The notes beneath the pieces are model-generated. The model was not told the origin of the DNA and did not search any database. It was given only the letters and a program-made list of their open reading frames with translations. From positions 18,460,338-18,524,337 of the forward strand of contig CM075862.1 of assembly GCA_037975125.1 (NCBI GenBank): DNA of 64,000 bases, in the 5' to 3' direction. Shown piece after piece: positions 1 to 10,389 of this stretch (within the stretch, counting starts at the first letter, position 1; each line of letters begins with the position of its first letter). The DNA is from Latrodectus hesperus (Eukaryota; Arthropoda; Arachnida; Araneae; Theridiidae). The translations under genes were made by a program, and so were the position numbers.

Positions 1-260
1 TATTGATCTCAAAATGTTCTGAAAAATGACATCTTCTGCAATATAACATTAGTTATGCTTTTGTACTTTGTATATTATATAAAAAATTGCTTAATAATAT
101 CTGGCCCATAATTAGGAAATTAGCTAATGTGTTTTCAAAATTGATTTATACTCTACTGTTATCTTTACAAAACATGATGATAGCTGTAAATAGCTATTGC
201 AGTAGGTTTTGTAGAATATGCAGCAAAATGTACAGTAAAATGTGTTATTAAAATAACAAT

Positions 261-427
261 AAAAAGTGCAGTAAAAATAACAATAAAAAGTGCTGTAAAA
301 ATAACAATAAAAAGTGCTGTAAAAATTACAGTAAAAAGTGTTGTAAAAATTACAGTTAAAAGTGCTGTAAAATTACAGTGAAAACTGCTGTAAAAATTAC
401 AGTAAAAAGAACTGTAAAAGTTTTACG
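261..427. repeat. 24-bp minisatellite, about 7 units
   Basis: About seven tandem units of roughly 24 bp follow the pattern aaaaagtgctgtaaaaat plus tacagt, with the first units reading taacaat instead of ttacagt. Each good unit contains an imperfect inverted repeat, CTGTAA..TTACAG. The units differ by a few substitutions and one-base deletions, so the array is old. Nothing coding is seen in it. Confidence 0.75.
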
Positions 428-428
428 A

Positions 429-503
429 ATATGCTGTAACATTGACAGCATATTGCACTGGCGCCCAAAACGCCAGCACATTTTGCTGTAAAATTACAGT
501 GCT
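429..503. repeat. Cluster of three small hairpins after the minisatellite
   Basis: Three inverted repeats follow directly on the 24-bp array. They are atatgctgt/acagcatat (429-437 and 445-453), ctggcg/cgccag (458-463 and 471-476) and ctgtaa/ttacag near 485-501. They may belong to the same degenerate repeat or mark the end of a mobile element. A short stretch at 512-545 read on the minus strand resembles a tRNA A-box region but has no recognisable B box. Confidence 0.45.
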
Positions 504-545
504 TTTTTTAGAGTGCACGCTGACCATTAGACAAGTTGCGCGGCT

Positions 546-1104
546 ATAACTCGATGTAAAAGTCCGATATGAAATTTGAAACTAATGGCATTTAAGGGTT
601 GAATCTAACATAGTAAAGCATTGCCAATTCCTTTCGTGTAGTGAATGTGTTAGTAAATCTCTCATTTACCTAAAATTTATGTTTTATCTTTGAAAATGAT
701 GTTTTTTCTGTTAAATGATGGATGGACAAATTCACGAAGGCCAGAGAAGAATTTTTTGTTCTCTGAACTCGTGCAAGCTACTTTCTGTCTTATAACTATT
801 TTTGTTTGTATATCTATTGCCCTCAACGTAATTAAAAACAAAACTTTGTCATCATGAATGTCTTTTAATTTTCCCTCGAAATTGCTTAGAATAGAAGGAA
901 AAAGCAGGAAAACCGAAAATGTTTTATCCATGAAAATTCATTAATCAAAGTGTAATTCGATTTCGCAGACGATGGGAGATAGAAGACACAAAAACGAAAC
1001 TGATAATTCAAAGCAACGTATCAACAGAATAATAAACGTATTTATGAAGATATACAAATAAGCCTACGGTAATCGATATTATTAAGGTAAAATATTGATT
1101 AGAT
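546..1104. other. AT-rich stretch, no gene seen
   Basis: No recognisable gene, transposase motif or RNA gene is seen here. A short minus-strand open frame at 677-931 has no family resemblance, no splice context and is probably fortuitous. Confidence 0.5.
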
Positions 1105-1400
1105 CAGTGATTCTCAACCACTGTGCTACAGCACTTTTTGATGCTACCAAATTTTCGAAATGCATGTATTTAAAATTATTATTACCTTTTTTTATTAGGA
1201 GTAAAGTAATAAACGTTCAGTTGTTTTTTTATTATATACTATATAATTTTATTTCACATTCAAAATTATTACTATAAACTATTTTACGCAGTGTCTTATA
1301 GATAAGTAAACAACTTTTGAACTTATGTTTTTTTGTGTCCCGCCAAATTTTGAAATCGTTAAAAATGTGCCGTGAGTGAAAAAAAGACTGAGAATCACTG
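1105..1400. mobile_element. hAT-type MITE, 296 bp
   Basis: The segment begins cagtgattctcaaccactgt and ends ctgagaatcactg, so its ends are inverted repeats starting CAGTGATTCTCA. The 8-bp flanks gATTAGAt and cATTAGAc match at six of eight positions, fitting the 8-bp target duplication of hAT elements. The CAGTG..TTCTCAA ends and the internal TGTGCCG tract are typical of hAT-derived MITEs. It has no transposase and is presumably non-autonomous. Confidence 0.7.
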
Positions 1401-1589
1401 CATTAGACAAAAGCACAAATATTTTATTGTATCGTATAAAAATATTTCTTTAAAAGCACAAATATATTATTTTAATATGGAATATTTTGATAAAATTTCG
1501 ATTTTCTTAAATTTTTCTCTAATAAAGAAGCATTTTATACAAATATAAAAAGTTTCTGTGTCCAAATTCTTTGTCATTGTAACTAACAG

Positions 1590-3308
1590 CCCAGCAAACA
1601 CAAACCTATCGGCATCCTGATGGGCCGATATCGGCAGTGTAGTGTATGAGTCGGCATTGGCAAGCTGATTTTGTAATGATAACGGTTCCATATCGGAAAA
1701 CGACATCAAAATTTTGTACTTTAATGTTATCGGAAACAAGTATTGGTACTAATGCGGCTAACTGACGGCAAATTGTGAATGTCATCTGACGATATAGGTC
1801 TGAAACATGGTTTCCGATTCTTAGCCGAATATCATACGCGATACTGGTTCTATTGCGAAATTGTTAAAGTTAGTGGCACCATCACATTTTATCTGAATTC
1901 AAGACCTCATTGTTACAAATGCAACAATGGCAAAAGAAATTAGAAATTAAAGTTATTAAAATTATTTGATATATGAAAGCTCTTTGTCTTAATATTGCAT
2001 TTAACTTTCACACTGATTATTAATAAAATTGTTTTATTTCTGCTTTTGTGAAATAGGTACTTAATGAAAAAAATATTTAAATAATTTATACTTAAATTTT
2101 TTTCAATAAACAAATATTTTGAATGATAAGAACTTAGTTTAATATAAATAATAAATTTATGATCTATTGAACAATTACACTAAGGAATCTTATTTCTCAA
2201 GTATAAAAAATATTTTAATGGCTTTGGTAGCCTAGTGGTTAGGGTACCAACCTTCTGTTTGGGCGGGTGGGGTTCGATTCTTAATACCGCCAAAGACCCA
2301 TCGAGTACATGCGATTCAGGTGCTCGTTAAATCTGTGGAATCGAAAGTCCTGTGGTTGGTCGTTGAGCAGTTACCATGGGTGTAAAGGTCTGGAAAAAAT
2401 TTCCTCCCCCTTCGGATCATTATTAAAATTAAGGGGTTTATCCTCTGGTGGCAGAAGTGTTCTATCGCAGAAGTGTTTCGAGCTAAGTCGTACAACGCTT
2501 CGTAGTGCTCTGGTTAAACGAAAGACGCAGCCTATTGTCTTAAATTCCCATAGCTAACGGCATAGCAATCTTGGCTTGTCCAAGTGTCATAAATAACAAC
2601 AATAAATGTCTTAAATATACATTTTGGTTCTATTAAAAACAGTTTTTTGATATGTAAACAGTAAAATATGTAAATACAACAGCTTTCTTATATTTATAAG
2701 CACTTCTGAAGATGTTAAAATTTTGATTTCAGTTAAACAGGAATATAATCGAACATATTTGAAATATACTTATTTTATAAATATTACAGCTAATATTTAA
2801 TAATCATTACAAATTTTCTGTTTGAAATTGTTAATGATATTAAGACCGTAAGTGAAATTCCTTTTAGAGGATTTTTTCAGTAATGCACGAGATAGCTATT
2901 TTAGACGAAATCTTAAATGCAACATGGATACACAGCGTAGGTAATATTGCAATTTGAACCAAAATTTTATCAAACAAATATTACAAACAAAAAGCAATCT
3001 TGAATTAAAAAAATAAACAATTTCTATTTAGTGACTTGCGGTCGGTCATTTAATGTTTGCCGACGCTGGGCCATTTATCAAAAGCATTCGGTTCACATAT
3101 TGACTGAGATCGGTAAAATATCGTACAAGCGGTCATGTTGGCTTTGTCGATACCGTTCCAAGTCAAGCTATACTTTTGGCCCACATTTGCTCCGAGCGGA
3201 CATGTTTTGACGGGTAGTGGTACCACTTGCTGGTGTCACTCACTTATAAATCGTACCGGCAAGCCCATTTAGGCCCTTATTGTAACCGGCATTGCTGTGC
3301 TTGCTGGG
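1590..3308. mobile_element. Element with CCCAGCAA terminal inverted repeats
   Basis: The left end reads cccagcaaacaca, and the right end, read inverted, is cccagcaagcacag. The terminal 250-300 bp on each side are clearly richer in GC (many CGGC, CGATATCGG and GCCGAT motifs) than the AT-rich centre. No transposase frame is seen, so this would be a non-autonomous copy. A tRNA-type SINE lies inside it. I could not find a convincing target-site duplication and cannot name the superfamily. Confidence 0.45.
2221..2600 (+). mobile_element. tRNA-derived SINE
   Basis: The head has an A-box-like tggtagcctagtggttag near 2226-2243 and a B box ggttcgattc near 2271-2280, at tRNA-like spacing. The unrelated body contains the tract ggaaaaaatttcctcccccttcgg, and the tail is aataacaacaataaa. 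This is the layout of a Pol III SINE with an (AAC)n-like tail. It sits inside the CCCAGCAA-ended element, so it inserted later. An 82-codon frame within it is fortuitous. Confidence 0.8.
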
Positions 3309-3924
3309 ATCATTGTCATATTTAATTTGGGATTTAAAAAATTCGTTTTAATTTCTGGAGATAAAAAGAAATAACTATTTACAAAAGTTATGCAGAGAGT
3401 AATGAGATTGATTTGCTGTAAAGAAATAAATAATCCAAAATATTTATTGAAAAAAAATTCTGTTACATACATGAATTTTCCGTTGCTACACAATCATGTT
3501 CTAGCTATAAGCACTTGTCGGACCTAGTCAGCCATTATATTTTACCGCCTCCAATTTATTAAGTCAAGAAGTCAATTCATTCTCTAAATCTTCATCACTT
3601 TCCAAATGTTTATCACTCAGAAACACTTTTAGTTTAGGTAATATATATTTAGCTCAGAAATAGCTAGAAAAAAAGGCCAGACTTTCAAAAAAAAATTTTT
3701 TTTTCGAATTGATCTAGCAATTCTTGAGTTGCAACATCAAAGTGAACTTGAGCAGAAGTCTTCAAGAAGCTCTATTCTCCAGAACGCATTCTTCGCTTCC
3801 AGTTTTGGAAGGCCTGCCATAATTTTTTTAGTCTAATACGAAATGTTTTCTTAGTAGAAATGTCTAAGTATTGCCTCAAAGGTTTTTTGATCTGTAATGC
3901 AGTGACTATCTGCCTTAATAAACT
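3309..3924. other. No gene seen
   Basis: AT-rich sequence without splice-bounded frames or repeat ends that I can recognise. Confidence 0.4.
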
Positions 3925-4175
3925 GAGCTCCAGTGGCTCAGTAGCTTCTCGTTAAGATCAGCATCACTGGTGTGGGCAATGATTGGGAAGATGACTAGTC
4001 TTTCCCTCACTGGGTTAGAGACATGTCACGTTAATATATGGCGTTAAAACCGTTGGTGTGGCGTGGATGTGGAGAGGAGAGTGCAAGCTCAGGTGTCACT
4101 TCATCTTCTGACGTGGCTCATAATTACGAGTTATTATGACGTAATTATGAACGTGGCTCATAATTACGAGGCACT
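3925..4175 (+). mobile_element. SINE-like repeat with a small internal duplication
   Basis: The head agctccagtggctcagtagc resembles a tRNA A-box region, and the body gtggagaggagagtgcaagc, then ctcaggtgtcac, resembles a SINE body common in spider genomes as I recall it. The 20-bp block acgtggctcataattacgag occurs twice, near 4121-4140 and 4151-4170, so part of the body has been duplicated. The 3' boundary is uncertain; sequence to about 4240 is also GC-richer than its surroundings. Confidence 0.5.
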
Positions 4176-4379
4176 TCCTGATGGACGAGTATTCCAAGCC
4201 CGTTAAGGTACCGTTCGGGGCACGCCTGCAATGGTGTACGTATGCCATCATGAACTGGTGCATGAGAGTAAGACAAGGAATTTTGATGATGACTAGATAT
4301 TACAAAGGTTTACATGTAAAAGACGATTATGTAAAGAGGCGAAGAAAGCTTCTTACGTGTAACAGAGAATTAGTTTAGA

Positions 4380-5195
4380 ATTACTAATAGGTAATCTTTC
4401 TTCATCTTTTATAGCAAATCGGTCTTTACTTTTTGCAAGACATTTGTACTTTCCAATCCTGGCCCAATGCTCAATTTTGGAATAAAGAATAGATGAAATT
4501 ATTATACCTTCAACTGATCATCATTATTTAAACAAACAATGCATAGTTATATGAAATCACAAAAATTAATATTTACTTTATGAATGTATATATAGGCTCA
4601 ATTGACTATACCACACAATTTTAACTAAATATATTGCTTAAAAAAATTGAAAAAATTTAATTAAACATAGATTGCTTACAAAGGATTGGGTTTGAATTTT
4701 TAGGTATAAAATGAAGGAGAGAGAAGGTAATGGTACTCAAACAGACATGTTTAATGACAAAAGACAATTACACAACACAAGTAATTACAATAAAATAATA
4801 ACATTAAAGAACACATTTCCTATGAAAACATAAGGGAGTCAACACCTCTACTCCCAAGCAAGGCAGAAAGACGTCTGACCAGATTATGCACTGTTTGATC
4901 ACTAGAGGGCGCACATTTACTTAATTTAGGAGGATCTAATATGTAGAGAGGGTAAAAAAGCAGAGACAGTGATACTTTTTCATATCCTTACACGAATAAT
5001 CTCCTAGATATTTCTATATTGAGCTATTGTATTTCATCTTTTTTTTTTATTAAAGATTAGTTATGAAAACTTTGCACTTAATTTTTTAGTTAGATCTATA
5101 GAAACAGAAAAATTTAATTTATTTTCAAAATAATTTGCTTAATAACATGAATAGTTTTATTTAATTAATTGTGTAATAATATATCCATAAAACTC

Positions 5196-5198
<3 letters not shown>
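4380..5198. other. No gene seen
   Basis: AT-rich sequence. A short GC-richer patch at about 4835-4970 contains no open frame with splice borders. Confidence 0.4.

Positions 5199-5280
<82 letters not shown>
5199..5280. repeat. (TA)n microsatellite
   Basis: Uninterrupted TA dinucleotides, about 40 copies. Confidence 0.95.
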
Positions 5281-5282
<2 letters not shown>

Positions 5283-5851
5283 CGGAAATACAATTTTTTA
5301 TGTTTACTAATTTTAGAATCGTTTCTGAAAATTATTTATTAAGCTTGTGTGTAAGGAGCTAAAAATATAATTTTTTTATTTATTTAAACATACAGGGTTG
5401 ACTAAGGTATGATAAATAATTAATCACAAATAATTTTATTTTTTATTAGCTGATATAACTGACTTCAATAATGAAATTATAAAACCGATTAAAATATGTA
5501 TGGTTAGCCTATTTTAAACCTTTCTTGAGTTATAAGGACCCAAAACTTTCTCTGTTGCTCGCTCTTTCCTATAAAATAAAATAAACTTATAAAATTTGTC
5601 TAATTAAATTACAGAATAATGTAAGCAATTTGAAAATTTCTTGGTAAAAATGAGAGCTAATAGTTGGTCACATAAAGTTATATGTTATTGTAATAGTAAG
5701 GGCAATTTCATAAAATATTACGATAGAGGTGAAAATATTTCCCATATTTTATATTTCAAGTACAATGAATATTTTATTTAAGACTTTTCTCACTATAAAC
5801 ACATGTAAAAAATTTAAAGCTTCCTTTTTATTAATAGGAACTTGATCCTTA

Positions 5852-5853
<2 letters not shown>
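5281..5853. other. AT-rich, no gene seen
   Basis: Nothing recognisable between the two TA arrays. Confidence 0.4.

Positions 5854-5912
<59 letters not shown>
5854..5912. repeat. (TA)n microsatellite
   Basis: Uninterrupted TA dinucleotides, about 29 copies. Confidence 0.95.
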
Positions 5913-5914
<2 letters not shown>

Positions 5915-6522
5915 AAGGAAAATAATTGAAGAATCTAAAAATAATAGAAAATTATCATTGAAACACAAAAACACAAGAAGAAAAATGAGATAACCATTAT
6001 GAGAGCTAAGTTGCTTGGAATTTTCAATGATTTTTAGTTGAAGACAAATTTCTAAATTCGCAAATAAATCACTGCAGATACTTTATTTCCTTTTCTTGGA
6101 AATAATTTGATATCATTTCATTTCATTTTTTGATTTCTTTTCCATGTTGTTAAAATTAAGATTTCAGATATTTATAATTTATTAAATTTTTATACAGATA
6201 TCACAAATTCAATAAATTTATTTAAATTATTTTTCACTCCCAATAAGATATAATCTAGCTTATAATATGAATATATTGTATGGATATTTTTATTAATCAA
6301 GATTTGCAATACTTTAAGAAATTTTTATCTTCATTATGTATATAAAATTAAAATATTTTTTACGCATTTGTAGTGAAAATCACATTTTCGATATTCATTT
6401 GAAACATTTTGCACACATGTCTATAAATTAAGGATAATCTGAAGTTCATGGAAATCTAACGAGAAGGGAAAAATATTCATAAAGAAATATCACGAACATG
6501 GTTAAGCATTATATGCAAATTA

Positions 6523-7781
6523 CAGTAAGGCGTCTGACGATGACGAGCACGCGTCACAATGACGAGAGCTTAAGAAAGAGATATATAAGGACTTATAACA
6601 AACGGGAGACACCTGTTTGCATAGATATGACGCAGAGGTCGCATGTCGACGATGTTCTATGGGATTGAATTATCGGCTGCCTAGAATGTTGGCATACGCA
6701 GATAGGAGGCGAGGAACCCAGAATTGCCTAAAGTGTCATCTCAAGGCAGCGAGTCCAAGACGATGGAAATATCAATAGACTTTACAATACACATCACCCC
6801 GAGTGACAACGGTGATGGATGACCAGTATTTGGCAGTAACCAGCAAAATGAACAGGTGGAGCATGAAAGCGGACCAGTCGGGTCTGTTATCGTCAACCAC
6901 AGGTTTCATGGCAAACCGTGTGCAGACGTTTGTGACAATATGATTTATATACTCGCTGGCCTATCAGATGTGTTCCACTCACGACAACTCTCTGTCGTTA
7001 GAGGTAGAGGTTAGCCTGGAGAAGAGAACATGGAATGCGGACACCGTTATAGTGGGTTTGCGTTATATTTTCCGACAAGTAGAGGTTTAGCTTGTTGACC
7101 GATTCACGGTGGGTGTTCGTACGGAGACGCTAGTGCCACCAAGACAATATCACTGAACCCCAACGTTATGGTATTGCAGGGATGCTTGTTTGGGGAAGCA
7201 TTATACTTGGCTCGAGAACAGAGCTGAATGTTCAAATTGGAACTATGATATGCCAAATTTGTCGGGACATCATTCTGGAATAACACGTCCTCTTGTTTAA
7301 GGGTGCGAAATGAATTTATGTTTAAGGATGACAATGCTCTTCCTCACAATCCGACATTGTCAACAACTGTCTTCAAGTAGAAGACACCACCCGCATGGAA
7401 TGGACAGCATTCTCACAGGATTTTAATCCGATAGAGCATGTTTTGTCGATGACCTTCGAAGAGCATTGCTTCTTGAGTGGAGTTCCTTGCCCGAAGTGTA
7501 ACTCGATTGTGTGATAGGCTTTGTACAGACTATATTTCCTCGTATAGGAGACATATGATGAGTGAATTATCATATCATCTACTTATTGTTCAGTTATTAT
7601 ACTAGCTTTATGTGATATTAGTGCTACAGGGAGCTATAATTGTTGTTTGTGTGTCCCTGGTATCATACATAACCATTATCTGTTGTTCCTTCTCATTTGT
7701 TTAACACAAAGGTTTTATGAATAAATGACTTTCGTTTTGTTTCTGCACTTTTAGTTACCCGTTCTGACACCACCCTTACTT
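6523..7781 (+). mobile_element. Degenerate Tc1-like transposon
   Basis: Ends are related inverted repeats, cagtaaggcgtctgacgatg on the left and cagaacgggt..agtaagg on the right when inverted, flanked by TA. The interior reads in shifting frames as a Tc1 transposase: VSWQTVCRRL..YTRWPIRCVPLTTT (paired-like DNA-binding end), GGCSYGDASATKT, LFGEALYLARE, DDNALPHNP and EDTTRMEWTAF, then SQDFNPIEHVLSM near 7420. These correspond to the HTH region and the D,D(34)E catalytic landmarks of the family. Many stops and frameshifts make it a fossil. Its length of about 1.26 kb is close to a whole element. Confidence 0.8.
6600..7560 (+). pseudogene. Tc1-like transposase, heavily mutated
   Basis: Coding remnant of the element at 6523-7781. 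Recognisable blocks in order are the HTH near 6630-6760, a QTVCRRL-like block near 6910-6950, a CVPLTTT block near 6970, the DDNALPHN block (second acidic position region) near 7327-7355 and the NPIEHV block (third acidic residue region) near 7425-7445. No frame stays open for more than about 75 codons, and short minus-strand frames here are shadows. Confidence 0.75.
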
Positions 7782-8189
7782 TATAGATATGCGAATATAT
7801 TACATTATTTTTCCGTAAAACATTTTCTGAATTTACAAAATATTCAAATTATTTCTTTTTAACTAAGCTTTTAGTTTAAGCAATATGATATAGAGATTTT
7901 TTAAAAAAAAAATCAAGATATTTAAAATTACTTTTTTCCAGAAACTTCTGCTTGGATTGCTCTGAGGAATTAAATTATAAATATAAGTAAGTCACGTTTT
8001 CCAAACGTCACTTGGAAAGTTATACACTATTGGACAATGGTCGTTAAAATCCCTTAATTAGGAAGAGTCCAAATGCAAGAGGATATGTATGAGATAAATT
8101 TATTATACTAATTATAAAAAGTGATTAAAGTTTCAAGAAATTGAAGAAATCTTGAAAAATTATTTCCCAGAACAATCATCAGTGGCAGT

Positions 8190-8345
8190 AATGACAGCAT
8201 ATTTATACATATTTACTGAATAAAAGTTTGCATTATATGTACCGGTACAGCTACTTCTGCAGTTTCAATAAGATGGTACAGTTCATCTATTGTAGTGACT
8301 GGCATTTGATGACAAGTCAATCTTTCTGCAATCATTGAACTGATA
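8190..8345 (-). pseudogene. Tc1-like transposase C-terminal fragment
   Basis: Read on the minus strand from about 8342, the sequence gives ERLTCHQMPVTTIDELYHLI, then ETAEVAVPVH. This matches the Tc1-family C-terminal pattern in which a TVDELW motif is followed by an A-W-x-x-(V/I)-P helix near the end of the protein. Flanking sequence to about 8575 may be more of the same relic but I could not align it. No catalytic residues remain. Confidence 0.55.
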
Positions 8346-8607
8346 TTTTAAATTGTTGACAAATATGGAGAACGTAATAACTTGGGCAGTAACATACATT
8401 TTCCGTACCATGGAACGTAATTGCAATATAGATAGCCTGCAGTGAGGCAATATCCTACTGAAATATAACATTTCGAAAAGCTCGAGTAATAGATAGACCA
8501 ATGAATCTTGACACAATAAAGGGTACACTTTGAAGTGTCAGCGATGCAAGTGACAGAAATTATATTCATTGGCATCCGATAGTATTACTCAGTGATTCAC
8601 TTTTAAG

Positions 8608-9200
8608 ATGAAGTCCGAGCATCCAGATTGTTCCTTAAAGTTAACGGGTTTGGAATACTCGCCTATCACCAAGCACCTCGTAATTTTGAATCCTCGGTCA
8701 GGTGAAGAGGTCACTCCTGAGCTGGAACCCTCTTCTTCACATACTCAGCATACCAGAAGAGGGACTTTGGACACATTAACTTGGGCACAGGAAAATACGC
8801 CCACTGATTCAACACTTACATATCAGGAACTTTGCTCTAATGAAAAATCTAGACTTAATTCAAACTGACAAATTCCAATGGTACTCTGGAACATCTCCTG
8901 GAACTCTTCTGGATACAAAATGTGACCGAATATCTCAGACTGCCTTGGCCAGATTCTCAAGTGGACATCTAAAATGTTTATCGTTTGAATGTGGTACAAA
9001 AAACTATCCCACTTGTTAAAAATGCTGTGAACATCCATTCTCACCGAATCATATTCTGGATTGCGTCGGACTTTCCCGGGAGGATTTATCCTCAAATCCC
9101 TTGATAGTCATTGACTTTCTAACTGTCAAAAATTTAATGGAGTTGATCTGACAAATGTCAGATCTTTAAAGAGGATAAGCCAACAACAACAACAACATTC
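8608..9200 (+). pseudogene. Non-LTR retrotransposon RNase H tail fragment, possibly fused to a SINE-like head
   Basis: From about 8790 the plus strand reads, with several frameshifts, TPTDSTLTYQELCSNEKSRL, then HLKCLSFECGTKNYPTC and FSPNHILDCVGLSREDL. This is the C-terminal RNase H and Cys/His tail block typical of Jockey/I-like LINEs in spiders. The copy ends ggataagccaacaacaacaa, the usual (AAC)n tail. The first 180 bp contain ttttgaatcctcggtc, which looks like a tRNA B box, so the 5' part may be a SINE-type head joined to the LINE tail. It is not functional. Confidence 0.7.
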
Positions 9201-10167
9201 GTACTTCTAAAAATCTCACAAGTAGAAAATATCTGTGACTTTGAAGATGTGATTAGTAAGAATTATCTAAAAGGGGCCTATGCTAAACAATAACCAAATA
9301 TTTTTCAAAAATTACCATCTAAAGAACGCTTTTATATATTTTTTTTGTGTTAAAATGTTGAAAATTTGCACTCAGTTTTTCTCAAAACAAAAATGACTTA
9401 ATTGTCTTCTAAGAAATATAAAAGATATGTTGGTAAAAATTAGAGAAAATATTCTTAGAAACATGCCGATAATAATTACTGTGAAGGAGATTTATAATCC
9501 TAAATAATAAATAAATATTAATCATAACTCTTTAAAGTAATAAATTGAAGAATCATAACAATTCAAAATACCTTTAAATGAAAATAATATCCATTTCATA
9601 CTAAATTTCGCATGGGCCCTTACAGCCTCTTATTAATGAAAAGATTTTTTCATACATATATTTTCTTTCACTAGATTCATTGAAAACACTACATTTATTT
9701 GAATTCAAACGGCAAGAAAACATTGGAATGAATTTAAAAAGTATTTTGTAAAAAAATACTTTGTTATAATCAATTTTTAAAATTTTTATTATTTTTGTTG
9801 ACCTAATCGCACATTTTTAAACTTGTTTCAAAATTGAGTACAATTGGTTACTTTAGAGGATTAGAGCGTAAATAAATTATGTAAAAAATTTACTGATCAA
9901 TATAATTAAATAGCTTTTAATCTATAAATCGTGTTTTTTATTTAATTGAAAATTGGAACAGAAATGATCATTCCAAACATGTTTAAACTCATATAGCTCT
10001 AAAGTTAGTTACATTCTAAGAATTTTTTTTAAATTTCTACTGTATTCTTAGATGAAAAATTTCCACTTTTGCCTTGATTTTTTTGTATAAAATATTATTT
10101 TCATTAATTCATGAAATCCAGTCAACTGTTATTTACTTTACCGATCTATTTGAATATAAAATCTTAC
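9201..10167. other. No gene seen
   Basis: Very AT-rich sequence without recognisable motifs. Confidence 0.4.
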
Positions 10168-10389
10168 CTTACTAATCTTAACGATCCAGTTTTTTGGTTG
10201 TTGTTGGGTATTTTACTAATTCCATTTTCTTCTGTAAATTCTTTCTTCATAAATATTTTACAAGCAACTAAAGGAGATGTCGCAAGGTAGAATGGCGTCG
10301 TAAAGCTGGCACGTGCAAAATTTGATATCTGCTGTTTTCATTCATTCCGTTTTCCGGTCTCATGGCTGGACGATATCGAGTAGGACTGC
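10168..10389 (-). other. Exon-like segment, coding status unresolved
   Basis: On the minus strand this GC-richer block is bounded by an acceptor-like tttttacag and a donor-like AAG/GTAAGA, giving 222 nt. All three frames contain a stop. The longest, after an internal TGA, reads FARASFTTPFYLATSPLVAC and stays open to the donor. It lies 3.5 kb downstream of the last assigned exon of gene C. It could be an untranslated or alternative exon, an exon of another gene, or a decayed repeat. Confidence 0.3.

Noticed and set aside
512..545. tRNA-like A-box on the minus strand
   Set aside because: gtctaatggtcagcgtgcac resembles the 5' half of a tRNA, but no B box or acceptor stem follows at the right distance.
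2221..2300. Functional tRNA gene
   Set aside because: A and B boxes are present, but the acceptor stem does not pair and a SINE body follows directly.
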